In this document: in pieces, positions 1 to 5,404 of the stretch
Layout: each line of letters begins with the position of its first letter
Numbering within the stretch: position 1 is the stretch's first letter
NCBI GenBank assembly: GCA_023387935.1
Contig: JAEWHG010000119.1
Location: 1-6,715, forward strand
DNA: 6,715 nucleotides
Direction of reading: 5' to 3'
DNA from: Bacillota bacterium
GTDB lineage: Bacteria > Bacillota > Clostridia > Peptostreptococcales > Natronincolaceae
Translations under genes and position numbers: made by a program
Notes under the pieces: model-generated
The model's database searches: none
What the model saw: the letters and a program-made list of their open reading frames with translations, nothing else
Told to the model about the DNA's origin: nothing

Positions 1-90
1 GAAGGAAAAGAAACAATAAGAGAAGCTAGATATATGAGTATTCAAGATATAGATGAAAAAATTTCAAGATATTATAATTTAATGTTTTAG
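1..90 (+). CDS. C-terminal end of an unidentified protein (5' partial)
   Basis: Reading from base 1 gives 29 codons and a TAG at 88-90. The residues are EGKETIREARYMSIQDIDEK followed by ISRYYNLMF. The gene starts before the window. The E-x-x-REARYMSI-x-DID pattern is faintly like the C-terminal helix of some Nudix hydrolases, but this is far too short to assign a family and I do not recognise it. It lies upstream of a strong hairpin at 162-201, which would end its transcript. That the stretch is coding rests on the open frame, the natural residue composition and the terminator behind it. Confidence 0.5.
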   Translation, partial: EGKETIREARYMSIQDIDEKISRYYNLMF

Positions 91-161
91 ATAACCAAAA
101 CGTGATAGTTGTATCAATATAATAAATTAATTTTAGAAGTTAAATCAATAAGGTATTTTAT

Positions 162-201
162 AAAAAAGATACTATCAAAGGCACTTGATAGTATCTTTTT
201 T
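162..201 (+). terminator. Intrinsic terminator, perfect 17-bp stem
   Basis: The left arm 162-178 (six A, then GATACTATCAA) is exactly complementary to the right arm 185-201 (TTGATAGTATC, then six T), with the 6-nt loop AGGCAC. The A-run on one side and T-run on the other mean it could act in either direction. By position it ends the gene that stops at base 90 and insulates the downstream membrane protein gene. Confidence 0.85.
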
Positions 202-276
202 CATAACAATAGAATATGAAGAAGAGATAATGGCATACTAAGTCAAAGTAAATTAAAATTTATAGGTGATACAAAA

Positions 277-987
277 TTGAAAGATAGAAAAGCTAAAAAA
301 ATAATTCTCAAGGTGCTATTAATAATTATTGGGATATTATATATCCTATTTTTATATATGGATATTTTTAATATTCGAGTCTTTATACCATCAAACATAT
401 TTAAGTATATATCAATAATACTTTGTTTTTTAATAACTCTTTTAATTGGAAAAAATCACCTAAATCAAAAAGATAAAATTTTACTTCAAGCTGGATTTTT
501 CGTCACAATTCTTGCTGATTTATGTTTTCTTATATTAGATTATTATATTTTAGGAATAACCTTTTTTTGTTTAGTTCAAATAATTTACTATAATAGGTAC
601 AAAAGGAATAGACGTTATAAGGCTACATTAATTAATGTTAGACTTCTTATCATTTTCTTATTAATAATGGTCATATACCGTATATTAAATTTATTTATTA
701 TAAAAATTGATTTTATATTTGCAATAGCTTTATTTTATTCTATTTGTATAATCATTAGCGTTGCAGAATCAATTAGAGTTTTTAAAAATAATTTATATCC
801 ATATCCTAATAAAGGTATGATCCTTTGGGGTATGATACTTTTTCTTTTGTGTGATTTAAATATAGCTATATCCTATATGACTAGAGGATTTTTCATGTCT
901 CTACATAATTTTTCCAATTTATTAATATGGGTTTTTTACTTGCCTTCTCAAGTGTTACTTTCCGTAAGTGGATATAAGTTTAAATAA
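277..987 (+). CDS. YhhN family integral membrane protein (lysoplasmalogenase-like)
   Basis: This 236-residue protein is almost entirely hydrophobic, with about eight predicted membrane helices (near residues 9-30, 42-58, 70-88, 90-106, 121-142, 146-165, 180-200 and 212-231). It fits the YhhN/TMEM86 pattern: an Asp in a hydrophobic segment early on (ILADLCFLILD, D81), a second conserved block late (MILFLLCDLNIAISYM, D193), and a C-terminal helix with YLPSQ. Animal TMEM86B hydrolyses the vinyl-ether bond of lysoplasmalogens. Plasmalogens occur in anaerobic clostridia, so such an activity is plausible but unproven here. The start is TTG at 277, chosen because AGGTGAT at 264-270 lies 6 nt upstream and no ATG is near. 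The gene sits alone behind a terminator. Its stop overlaps the stop of a convergent pseudogene. A second copy survives only as a 3' fragment at 4063-4146. Confidence 0.75.
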   Translation: MKDRKAKKIILKVLLIIIGILYILFLYMDIFNIRVFIPSNIFKYISIILCFLITLLIGKNHLNQKDKILLQAGFFVTILADLCFLILDYYILGITFFCLVQIIYYNRYKRNRRYKATLINVRLLIIFLLIMVIYRILNLFIIKIDFIFAIALFYSICIIISVAESIRVFKNNLYPYPNKGMILWGMILFLLCDLNIAISYMTRGFFMSLHNFSNLLIWVFYLPSQVLLSVSGYKFK

Positions 988-1344
988 TACGATTCTTATT
1001 ATTTCCATAGTCTTTGATTATCCTATCATAAAATTTACATCTATTACTAAAAACAGTTACAAAAACTTTAAGTTTATTTTCTTCCTCATAGCTATCAAAT
1101 AATGTAGGTGCAACAACTATAAAACCATTATCGGGTTGAGAATATTGTTTAATCGATGCATCGTAAACGAGTTGTTTGACATTATTATATGACTTTTAAG
1201 ATCATTGCTAATATTATTTTCTTTAAATTGAGAAAGAAAATAATTAAGAACTTCATCACCTATTTTTAAAATATTTATATCGTATGTTAATCCAGTGGTT
1301 GACGTAGATATTTTATCTGTTTCAAAGATATTAGTATGGATGTT
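980..1344 (-). pseudogene. Frameshifted, 5'-truncated remnant of an unidentified protein gene
   Basis: On the minus strand two adjacent frames together read like one protein. The first (about 1344 down to 1195) gives a run containing FETDKISTSTTGLTYDINIL and then GDEVLNYFLSQFKENNISND. The second (about 1195 down to the TAA at 980-982) gives KSYNNVKQLVYDASIKQYSQ, then PDNGFIVVAPTLFDSYEEEN, KLKVFVTVFSNRCKFYDRII and a short tail. The frames join if one A is added to the four-A run at 1194-1197 (plus-strand TTTT). The upstream frame has no start codon before an in-frame TGA (1345-1347), so the 5' part is also lost or shifted again. I do not recognise the family. The mix of charged and beta-like residues suggests a soluble or extracytoplasmic domain. 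The stop overlaps that of the convergent YhhN gene by 8 bases. A sequencing error in the homopolymer could explain the internal shift but not the missing start. Confidence 0.55.
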
Positions 1345-1508
1345 TCATTAAACCTATATTTTTTGGAACGTATTCTATTGGTCTGGTATTTGTAATAGTA
1401 TTAAGTTTTAGAAAGCTCAATAAGCTAAAGTTAGAGCTAAAACTAAAAGGTAAAACGAGTCTTATTAAAACTGTATATGTAGTGGATTTTTTCTATGAAG
1501 GAAAAGTG
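1345..1508. other. Gap without a supported gene; possible plus-strand gene fragment
   Basis: No intact gene is supported here. The plus frame 1335-1547 is open and reads as a hydrophobic segment (KPIFFGTYSIGLVFVIVLSF), then a basic stretch, then TVYVVDFFYEGKVLKLKI. It has no usual start codon or ribosome binding site, and it runs 39 bases antisense into the end of the amidohydrolase gene. It could be the 3' end of a decayed membrane protein gene. On the minus strand a short open stretch reads TRPIEYVPKNIGLMKHPY, which could be an earlier part of the pseudogene at 980-1344. The two readings overlap, so at most one is real. No terminator with a T-run was found for the amidohydrolase gene. Confidence 0.2.
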
Positions 1509-2777
1509 TTAAAGCTTAAAATCGATATTGAATATTTTTTCGCCTAATTTTAATGTTCTTTTTGCAGGATTTGCCTCTGAGATTATTTTTCCTTTTCGGA
1601 TTACATATAAACACTCACTAGTAAGTCTGATGGATTCTTTTTCATCCTTGGCATCTAGGATGATACAATCAGCTTGATTACCGATTTCTATACCATAACC
1701 TTCTTCATTTAGGGTTTTAGCTCCATTTACTGTAATCATATCAAATAGCCTTAATATTTGTTCATTTCCACTTAAATGAGCAGTATGCAAAAGTAAATGA
1801 GCTGCCTGTAGCATGCTTCCTTTTCCTAAAGGACCAAATGGATCCATAATATTATCATTACCGATACTTACATTAACACCCGTATGAATCAATTCATCAA
1901 CTCTTGTATGACCTCTTTTCCTTGGATAACCATCTAGTCTGTTTTGAAGTATAGCATTGGAAAAAGGATTGGTAACAATGTTTATACCTGCTCTTTTTAA
2001 TATTCCTATTAATTTTGAAGCATAGTCATTGTTGTAATTATGCATTGCTGTTGCATGACTTGCAGTAACCAGCCCCTCCATACCATTTATTATAGTATGC
2101 TTAGCTATAATCTCTGTAAATCTAGATTGATCATCTCCTGTTTCATCTGTATGGATATCTATTAATTTATTGTATTTATTTGCTAGTTCAAAAATGTATT
2201 CAATAGATTTAATTCCATCTTCTCTAGTTAACTCTACTTGTGGAATTCCCCCCACTACATCAGCGCCCATTTTTATAGCTTCAACCATTAATTTGTCCAT
2301 ATTTTTCATAGAGAATATTCCATCCTGCGGAAATGCTACTATTTGTATATCTACATATTCTTTCATTTCATCTTTAACTTCTAAAAGAGCTTCTAAAGTC
2401 ATTAAACTTGGCTCGGTTGAATCTGCATGGGTTCTTATTTTAAGAACTCCATTTGCAATCTCCCATTTTATAGTCTCTCTTGCATTTTTCTTAATATCCT
2501 CCTTAGTTAAATCTCTTTTTCTTTCACCCCAAATTTCAATTCCTTCTAGAAGAGTGCCACTATTATTATGTCTTGGTATTCCTACACTAAGAGCAGAGTC
2601 TAGGTGAACGTGGGATTCTATGAAAGGGGGGGTTACTAAATTTCCATTAGCATTAATTTCTTTTAGGCCTTTACTCTGAATAATTTTATCAATTTCTTTA
2701 AATTTACCTTTTTCAATACCAATATCCACTAAATCTTCTCGACCTCTTAGTTTGGCATTTCGAATAATTAGTTCCAT
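1509..2777 (-). CDS. Cytosine deaminase-like amidohydrolase (CodA family)
   Basis: This 422-residue protein aligns along its whole length, as I recall the sequence, with E. coli CodA (about 427 residues). Metal and catalytic residues are present: H56 and H58 in ESHVHLD, Q151 in VAFPQDG, H209 and E212 in HTDETGDDQSRF, H241 in TASHATAMHNY, and D308 in GNDN. CodA is a cytoplasmic TIM-barrel metal enzyme that hydrolyses the exocyclic amine of cytosine to give uracil and ammonia. Two substrate-pocket positions differ: the Asp after the metal Asp in CodA (D314) is N309 here, and the stacking Trp (W319) is F314. The substrate may therefore be another amino-heterocycle. No permease gene (codB) adjoins it. 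The ATG at 2777 has AAGGAG at 2784-2789, 6 nt upstream. Upstream DNA back to the next gene (2778-2980) shows no convincing promoter. Family assignment is firm; exact substrate is open. Confidence 0.9.
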   Translation of the reverse strand: MELIIRNAKLRGREDLVDIGIEKGKFKEIDKIIQSKGLKEINANGNLVTPPFIESHVHLDSALSVGIPRHNNSGTLLEGIEIWGERKRDLTKEDIKKNARETIKWEIANGVLKIRTHADSTEPSLMTLEALLEVKDEMKEYVDIQIVAFPQDGIFSMKNMDKLMVEAIKMGADVVGGIPQVELTREDGIKSIEYIFELANKYNKLIDIHTDETGDDQSRFTEIIAKHTIINGMEGLVTASHATAMHNYNNDYASKLIGILKRAGINIVTNPFSNAILQNRLDGYPRKRGHTRVDELIHTGVNVSIGNDNIMDPFGPLGKGSMLQAAHLLLHTAHLSGNEQILRLFDMITVNGAKTLNEEGYGIEIGNQADCIILDAKDEKESIRLTSECLYVIRKGKIISEANPAKRTLKLGEKIFNIDFKL

Positions 2778-2980
2778 GAAATTCTCCTTTTTAGATTAAT
2801 ATTTATTTTTTATAAATGATATTTCTTGCAGATACATGTATGCATATAATTACCCAATTTATGATTTGTTAAATTTAATTTATTACATAGTGAATAAATG
2901 CTTGAAAAAATTGTTTTATAAAAATCAAAGAGTAACTTTCCGAGATGCCTATATAGAATAACGAAAGGCAATGGAGGAAA

Positions 2981-3382
2981 TTATTCTAAATCTTGAATAT
3001 TCATTTTGTCCAATTCATTTCGTAATTTCGGTTTCTCTCTACAAGCAAAGTATATTGCTAAAAATATAAGCGTTGGAATATTAGACATAAGAAAAACAGG
3101 TATGACAGTTGCAAGCATTGAAATCATACTCGGCTTCTCTGATTGTAGAGCAATTGTATTGTTCGTTACTACAACATCATTAATGGTTTCAGTTACTGTG
3201 GTATCAGTCACTGTCGTATACACTGCTAAAGAAAAAATGGTCATTATGGAAAACATAAAACAGATTAAAGGAATAATTAATCCCAACCATTTATTTTTCT
3301 TTTTTGAAAGAAAAATTTGTAACCAAATGCTCCCTGCAAGAAACAGTAGCATAACGATGATATTACTTGTCATTATTCGCAT
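2981..3382 (-). CDS. Small three-helix membrane protein, partner of the DUF2089 protein
   Basis: This 133-residue protein has three likely membrane helices, near residues 5-25, 32-55 and 88-113. The loop SKKKNK between the first two and the basic tail after the third (REKPKLRNELDK) both point to the cytoplasm by the positive-inside rule. This puts the N terminus and the polar Thr/Val-rich loop (about 56-87, with TTVTDTTVTET) outside the membrane. I do not recognise a named family. Its ATG directly follows the TAG stop of the upstream DUF2089 gene with no spacer, and a full AAGGAGG lies at 3391-3397 inside that gene's end. The pair is therefore almost certainly one translationally coupled operon. 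The DUF2089 protein may control this gene or sense its state, which is inference from context. No T-rich terminator was found after it. Confidence 0.8.
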   Translation of the reverse strand: MRIMTSNIIVMLLFLAGSIWLQIFLSKKKNKWLGLIIPLICFMFSIMTIFSLAVYTTVTDTTVTETINDVVVTNNTIALQSEKPSMISMLATVIPVFLMSNIPTLIFLAIYFACREKPKLRNELDKMNIQDLE

Positions 3383-3685
3383 CTATTTACCCTCCTTTTG
3401 AGTTTTCTTGTACTCGTTTATTAAAATTTTTGCCGTATCAAAATCGACTTTTTCATTTATTGCAAGACGCTTAATTAGTGCAATGTACGGCTCGTTTGCA
3501 GTGTCTTCGCTGATTTGAATTTTTTGAATAAGCTTATCAAGTCTTAATCGTACTGTGGGATAAGTAACGCCATACAACTGGGCGATTTCTTTAAGTGAAC
3601 CAGATGTCATAACAAATTTTTTAATAAATGATATATCTTCATCGTCGAGATTTGTCATCCATTCAGGTACTACTTCTATTGCCAT
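3383..3685 (-). CDS. Short DUF2089-family HTH protein, likely transcriptional regulator
   Basis: This 100-residue protein contains the DUF2089 signature: an acidic DDEDISFIKKF lead-in, then SGSLKEIAQLYGVTYPTVRL followed by RLDKLIQKI (about residues 28-56). This reads as a helix-turn-helix with TYPTVR at the start of the recognition helix. Longer DUF2089 members carry an N-terminal zinc ribbon with CxxC pairs. This one has no cysteine at all and is the short, ribbon-less form. The C-terminal half (about 65-98) is helical and charged. The ATG at 3685 is preceded by AAGGAGG at 3693-3699, spacing 7 nt. It is first in an operon with the small membrane protein. A 14-bp inverted repeat inside and just after its promoter makes self-regulation likely. 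Family call is good; DNA binding and target are inferred. Confidence 0.85.
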   Translation of the reverse strand: MAIEVVPEWMTNLDDEDISFIKKFVMTSGSLKEIAQLYGVTYPTVRLRLDKLIQKIQISEDTANEPYIALIKRLAINEKVDFDTAKILINEYKKTQKEGK

Positions 3686-3701
3686 ATTAAAACCTCCTTT
3701 C

Positions 3702-3738
3702 TTTAATAATATTAAGCATACAGTTTAATATTATTAAA
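3702..3738. promoter_or_regulatory. 14-bp inverted repeat, candidate operator over the DUF2089 promoter
   Basis: TTTAATAATATTAA at 3702-3715 is the exact reverse complement of 3725-3738, with a 9-nt spacer. Each arm is itself nearly palindromic (TTAAT-3 nt-ATTAA), so it could also be read as two adjacent binding sites. One arm fills most of the -35/-10 spacer; the other starts at the edge of the -10 box and covers the expected transcription start. This is the classic layout of a repressor operator. The first gene downstream is an HTH protein, so autoregulation is the simplest reading. An RNA hairpin is possible but would not be complete in the transcript if the start is near 3708. Confidence 0.5.
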
Positions 3739-3743
3739 ATCAA
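3715..3743 (-). promoter_or_regulatory. Promoter of the DUF2089 operon
   Basis: Read on the minus strand, TTGATT (3738-3743) and TATGCT (3715-3720) are separated by exactly 17 bases. Each box matches 4 of 6 consensus positions. The predicted transcription start is near 3708, about 22 bases before the start codon, which leaves room only for the ribosome binding site. The call is strengthened by the inverted repeat placed across it. Confidence 0.55.
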
Positions 3744-3962
3744 TAGTAAATAATACCTTTAATAAAATAGTTGTCGCTACTTGATAAACAAGTCACTATG
3801 TAGGAACATATAAATAATACTTGCTTTCGCCTTATTTTACTGGTGTGCCACATTTATTAACTATATTAATCTATCATTCAATAACAAATGCTATTTCAAA
3901 AGGATACAAGAATGAATTTGGGTAAAATAGATGGAACATAAAGATCGAAGTTTGAATAAAGT
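3744..3962. other. Non-coding gap upstream of the DUF2089 operon and the yyaL scar
   Basis: Together with the promoter region this forms a gap of nearly 300 bases between divergent units. I found no gene in it. A 5-bp hairpin (ACTTG, 5-nt loop, CAAGT at 3779-3793) is too weak to call. No convincing plus-strand promoter for the yyaL remnant was found. Confidence 0.4.
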
Positions 3963-3977
3963 AGGAGGTGATGCTCT

Positions 3978-4067
3978 ATGGTAAATTCAAAAGTACCGAA
4001 TAGATTGGCAAATGAAAAATCCCCATACCTATTACAACATAAAAATAATCCTGTAGACTCCACATAA
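3978..4067 (+). pseudogene. 5' stub of a yyaL-type gene (DUF255, thioredoxin-domain protein)
   Basis: An excellent ribosome binding site (AGGAGGTG, 3963-3970) and the ATG at 3978 start a reading frame whose first 27 residues match the N terminus of the YyaL/SPATA20 family. Visible hallmarks are NRLANEKSPYLLQHKNNPVD, where family members continue with W and a thioredoxin-like domain. Here the conserved Trp codon is replaced by sequence of a different gene, and the frame stops after 29 codons. Intact relatives are about 600-700 residues, so over 95% is missing. The start signals look undamaged, so a 29-residue peptide could still be made. The rest of the gene is not in the window. Confidence 0.85.
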
Positions 4068-4146
4068 TTTTTCTAATTTATTAATATGGTTTTTTTACTT
4101 ACCATCCCAAGCCCTACTTGCTATAAGTGGGTACAAATTCAAATAA
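4063..4146 (+). pseudogene. 3' fragment of a second YhhN-family gene
   Basis: Bases 4063-4146 give HNFSNLLIWFFYLPSQALLA then ISGYKFK and TAA. They match the last 27 codons plus stop of the YhhN gene at 277-987 (bases 904-987) without gaps. I count 69 of 84 bases and 23 of 27 residues identical, and most base changes are silent. This is the pattern of an old paralogue that was under selection before it was lost, not a fresh copy of the first gene. The matching segment ends upstream at about 4058-4062, where the yyaL-like sequence begins. The frame differs from that of the yyaL stub, so no fusion protein is made. Confidence 0.85.
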
Positions 4147-4212
4147 AATTATAATAGATAATTTAGCTTAGTACACAATAAAGGGCAATTTATTTAAGAT
4201 TAAATTAAGAAT

Positions 4213-4218
4213 TATAAT
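4213..4218 (+). promoter_or_regulatory. Possible -10 box for the foldase gene
   Basis: A perfect TATAAT lies 66 bases before the foldase start codon. At the expected distance upstream there is only TTTATT or TTATTT (4189-4195), a poor -35 box. The region is very AT-rich, so chance matches are likely. Confidence 0.3.
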
Positions 4219-4283
4219 GTATAGTAAATTTGTATATATTTATGTTAAATATAGGGCTTTTAAATTTCGTGATAAGGAAGGGA

Positions 4284-5192
4284 ATGGTGAAAAAATTGGA
4301 GAAACAGACATCCAAGAAAAAATATTTGGCCATGGGCTTAGCTGTATTATTATTAGGAACAACAATTATATCTGCCTTTGGCGCAGGATTAACAGGAAGT
4401 ACAAAAGATCGTGTGGTTGCCCGTGTAGGTGAAGAAGAGATTACAAAAGATGAATTATATAATCTTTTGGTGGAGCATAATGGTCAAGCAGCGTTAAATA
4501 CATTAATTATGCATGAAATTATTAATCAAGAGGCTGAAAAACAAAATATAGAAATTTCAGGTGAAAAAATACAAAGTGAAGTAGATGAAATGATTAGTCA
4601 ATACGGCGGAGAAGAATCCTTTAATTCATATTTACAAACAACTGGGTACACTTTAGATAGTATAAAAAACAATATTGAAATTAATCTAGCTATAGAAGCT
4701 CTTCTTGAATCAGATATTACAATAACAGAAGATGAGATGAAAGCATACTTTGAAGAGAATAAGTCAACTTTTGCTGCTAAAGAGCAGGTAAAAGCTAGTC
4801 ATATTTTAGTAGCTACTGAGGAAGAAGCAAAAGAAATAAAAGAGAAACTAGCTGCTGGTGAGGAATTCGCTCAGTTGGCTAAGGATTATTCTATAGATAC
4901 TAGTAATAATGAAAAGGGCGGGGATTTAGGATTTTTTGCAAGAGGAGAAATGGTTGAAGCCTTTGAAAATGCAGCCTTTTCACTAGAAGTAGGAGCCATT
5001 AGTGATCCAGTTCTAACTTCATACGGTTATCATATTATTAAAGTAGAAGAAAAGAAAGAAGCAAAAGAAGCAACCTACGAAGAAAGTAAAGAGGAGATAA
5101 AAGACATTCTTTTTAATAAAAAATTACCAGAAGTATTTGATACCTGGATGGAAGAGAAATATACTGAATATAATATAGAAAGATTTTTGTAG
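4284..5192 (+). CDS. PrsA-like peptidyl-prolyl cis-trans isomerase (SurA-N plus PpiC)
   Basis: From the ATG at 4284 this is a 302-residue extracytoplasmic foldase. Residues 1-13 are basic, 14-34 form one hydrophobic helix (signal peptide or anchor), about 42-150 are a SurA-N-like chaperone region starting VVARVGEEEITKDEL, about 168-256 are a PpiC rotamase domain, and the tail is helical. Rotamase hallmarks are VKASHILV (H173), GGDLGFFARGEMVEAFENAA and SYGYHIIKVE (H250). Such proteins help exported proteins fold at the outer face of the membrane. Bacillus PrsA is a lipoprotein; this protein has no cysteine anywhere, so it cannot be lipid-anchored that way. The start was chosen because AAGGAAGG (4274-4281) lies just upstream. 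The GTG at 4287 has slightly better spacing and is an equal alternative. An ATG at 4230 would add 18 residues without a ribosome binding site. It stands alone. Confidence 0.88.
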   Translation: MVKKLEKQTSKKKYLAMGLAVLLLGTTIISAFGAGLTGSTKDRVVARVGEEEITKDELYNLLVEHNGQAALNTLIMHEIINQEAEKQNIEISGEKIQSEVDEMISQYGGEESFNSYLQTTGYTLDSIKNNIEINLAIEALLESDITITEDEMKAYFEENKSTFAAKEQVKASHILVATEEEAKEIKEKLAAGEEFAQLAKDYSIDTSNNEKGGDLGFFARGEMVEAFENAAFSLEVGAISDPVLTSYGYHIIKVEEKKEAKEATYEESKEEIKDILFNKKLPEVFDTWMEEKYTEYNIERFL

Positions 5193-5229
5193 AATAATAG
5201 AAGTATAATACAATATTAATTTAAACTAA

Positions 5230-5258
5230 TTGACAGAAAGATTCTGTTTTGATAGTAT
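5230..5258 (+). promoter_or_regulatory. Extended -10 promoter for the MATE leader
   Basis: A perfect TTGACA -35 (5230-5235) is followed after 17 bases by TAGTAT (5253-5258), preceded by TGA, which gives an extended -10 (TGn). The expected start is near 5265, which gives a leader of about 140 nt before the MATE start codon. It is the best promoter match in the window and lies just upstream of a structured leader. Confidence 0.65.
5233..5247. promoter_or_regulatory. Dyad overlapping the MATE promoter -35 box and spacer
   Basis: ACAGAA (5233-5238) and TTCTGT (5242-5247) are exact reverse complements around AGA. The dyad covers half of the -35 box and most of the spacer, a usual place for a repressor site. 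S. aureus mepA is controlled by a MarR-type repressor, but no such gene is visible here. It is followed by TTTT, so it could instead be a weak terminator for the foldase gene ending at 5192. Confidence 0.35.
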
Positions 5259-5284
5259 ATGTGATAAATATATAAACTAAATAG

Positions 5285-5381
5285 ATCTCATGATATTATA
5301 CTCGCCGGAGGATAATATTTTTATAAAGAGATAAACAAATCGCATCGGTAGGCCTGAGGTTGCGTCAGGCCTACTTTTTTT
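5285..5381 (+). ncRNA. Transcription-attenuation leader, candidate guanidine-IV (mepA motif) riboswitch
   Basis: The leader folds into an outer stem ATCTC (5285-5289) with GAGAT (5328-5332), enclosing a stem-loop: ATATTAT (5293-5299) pairs with ATAATAT (5312-5318), then an A/G mismatch, then CTC with GAG and a GCCG loop (5304-5307). Downstream, CGCA (5341-5344) can pair with TGCG (5361-5364). This exposes CGGT (5346-5349), which is complementary to the GCCG loop (one G-T pair), so a kissing or pseudoknot contact is possible. That fold would hold the left arm of the terminator at 5348-5374 and let transcription continue. Guanidine-IV riboswitches, known from clostridia upstream of mepA MATE genes, are on-switches with two stem-loops and a loop-loop contact next to a terminator. 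The match is to architecture and gene context; I cannot verify each consensus base from memory. Confidence 0.6.
5348..5381 (+). terminator. Intrinsic terminator inside the MATE leader
   Basis: GTAGGCCTGA (5348-5357) and TCAGGCCTAC (5365-5374) form a perfect 10-bp GC-rich stem with the loop GGTTGCG, followed by seven T (5375-5381). It ends 23 nt before the MATE start codon and 9 nt before its AAGGAGG. It may also stop transcripts from the foldase gene, but its position makes it a control point for the pump. Confidence 0.9.
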
Positions 5382-5404
5382 GTATTTAAAAAGGAGGAGA
5401 AAGT

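Noticed and set aside
185..215. Promoter TTGATA...TAGAAT for the YhhN gene
   Set aside because: The spacer is 19 bases and the -35 lies within the terminator stem; too weak to claim.
1404..1444. Imperfect inverted repeat AGTTTT-AGCTC / GAGCTAAAACT
   Set aside because: The left arm has a 4-nt bulge, the loop is long, and no T-run follows on either strand, so it is not a credible terminator.
2170..2607. Plus-strand open frame of 145 codons opposite the amidohydrolase gene
   Set aside because: It is antisense to strongly conserved CodA-family sequence and has no ribosome binding site; a mirror frame of a real gene.
2832..2841. 10-bp palindrome ATACATGTAT upstream of the amidohydrolase gene
   Set aside because: It is short, the symmetry does not extend further, and no promoter could be placed around it; chance is likely in AT-rich DNA.
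3006..3401. Plus-strand open frame of 131 codons
   Set aside because: It is antisense to the three-helix membrane protein gene, which has a perfect ribosome binding site and operon position.
3931..3984. Short frame of 17 codons overlapping the yyaL start
   Set aside because: No ribosome binding site, no family likeness, and its stop falls in the yyaL start by chance.
4217..4432. Plus-strand open frame of 71 codons
   Set aside because: It overlaps the foldase start in another frame and has no ribosome binding site or family likeness.
5265..5404. Purine, cobalamin, TPP, fluoride, T-box or other guanidine-class leader
   Set aside because: The core motifs I know for these (for example the T-box GGTGG sequence, the purine CTACC loop segment, or ACGR loops of guanidine-II) are not present.
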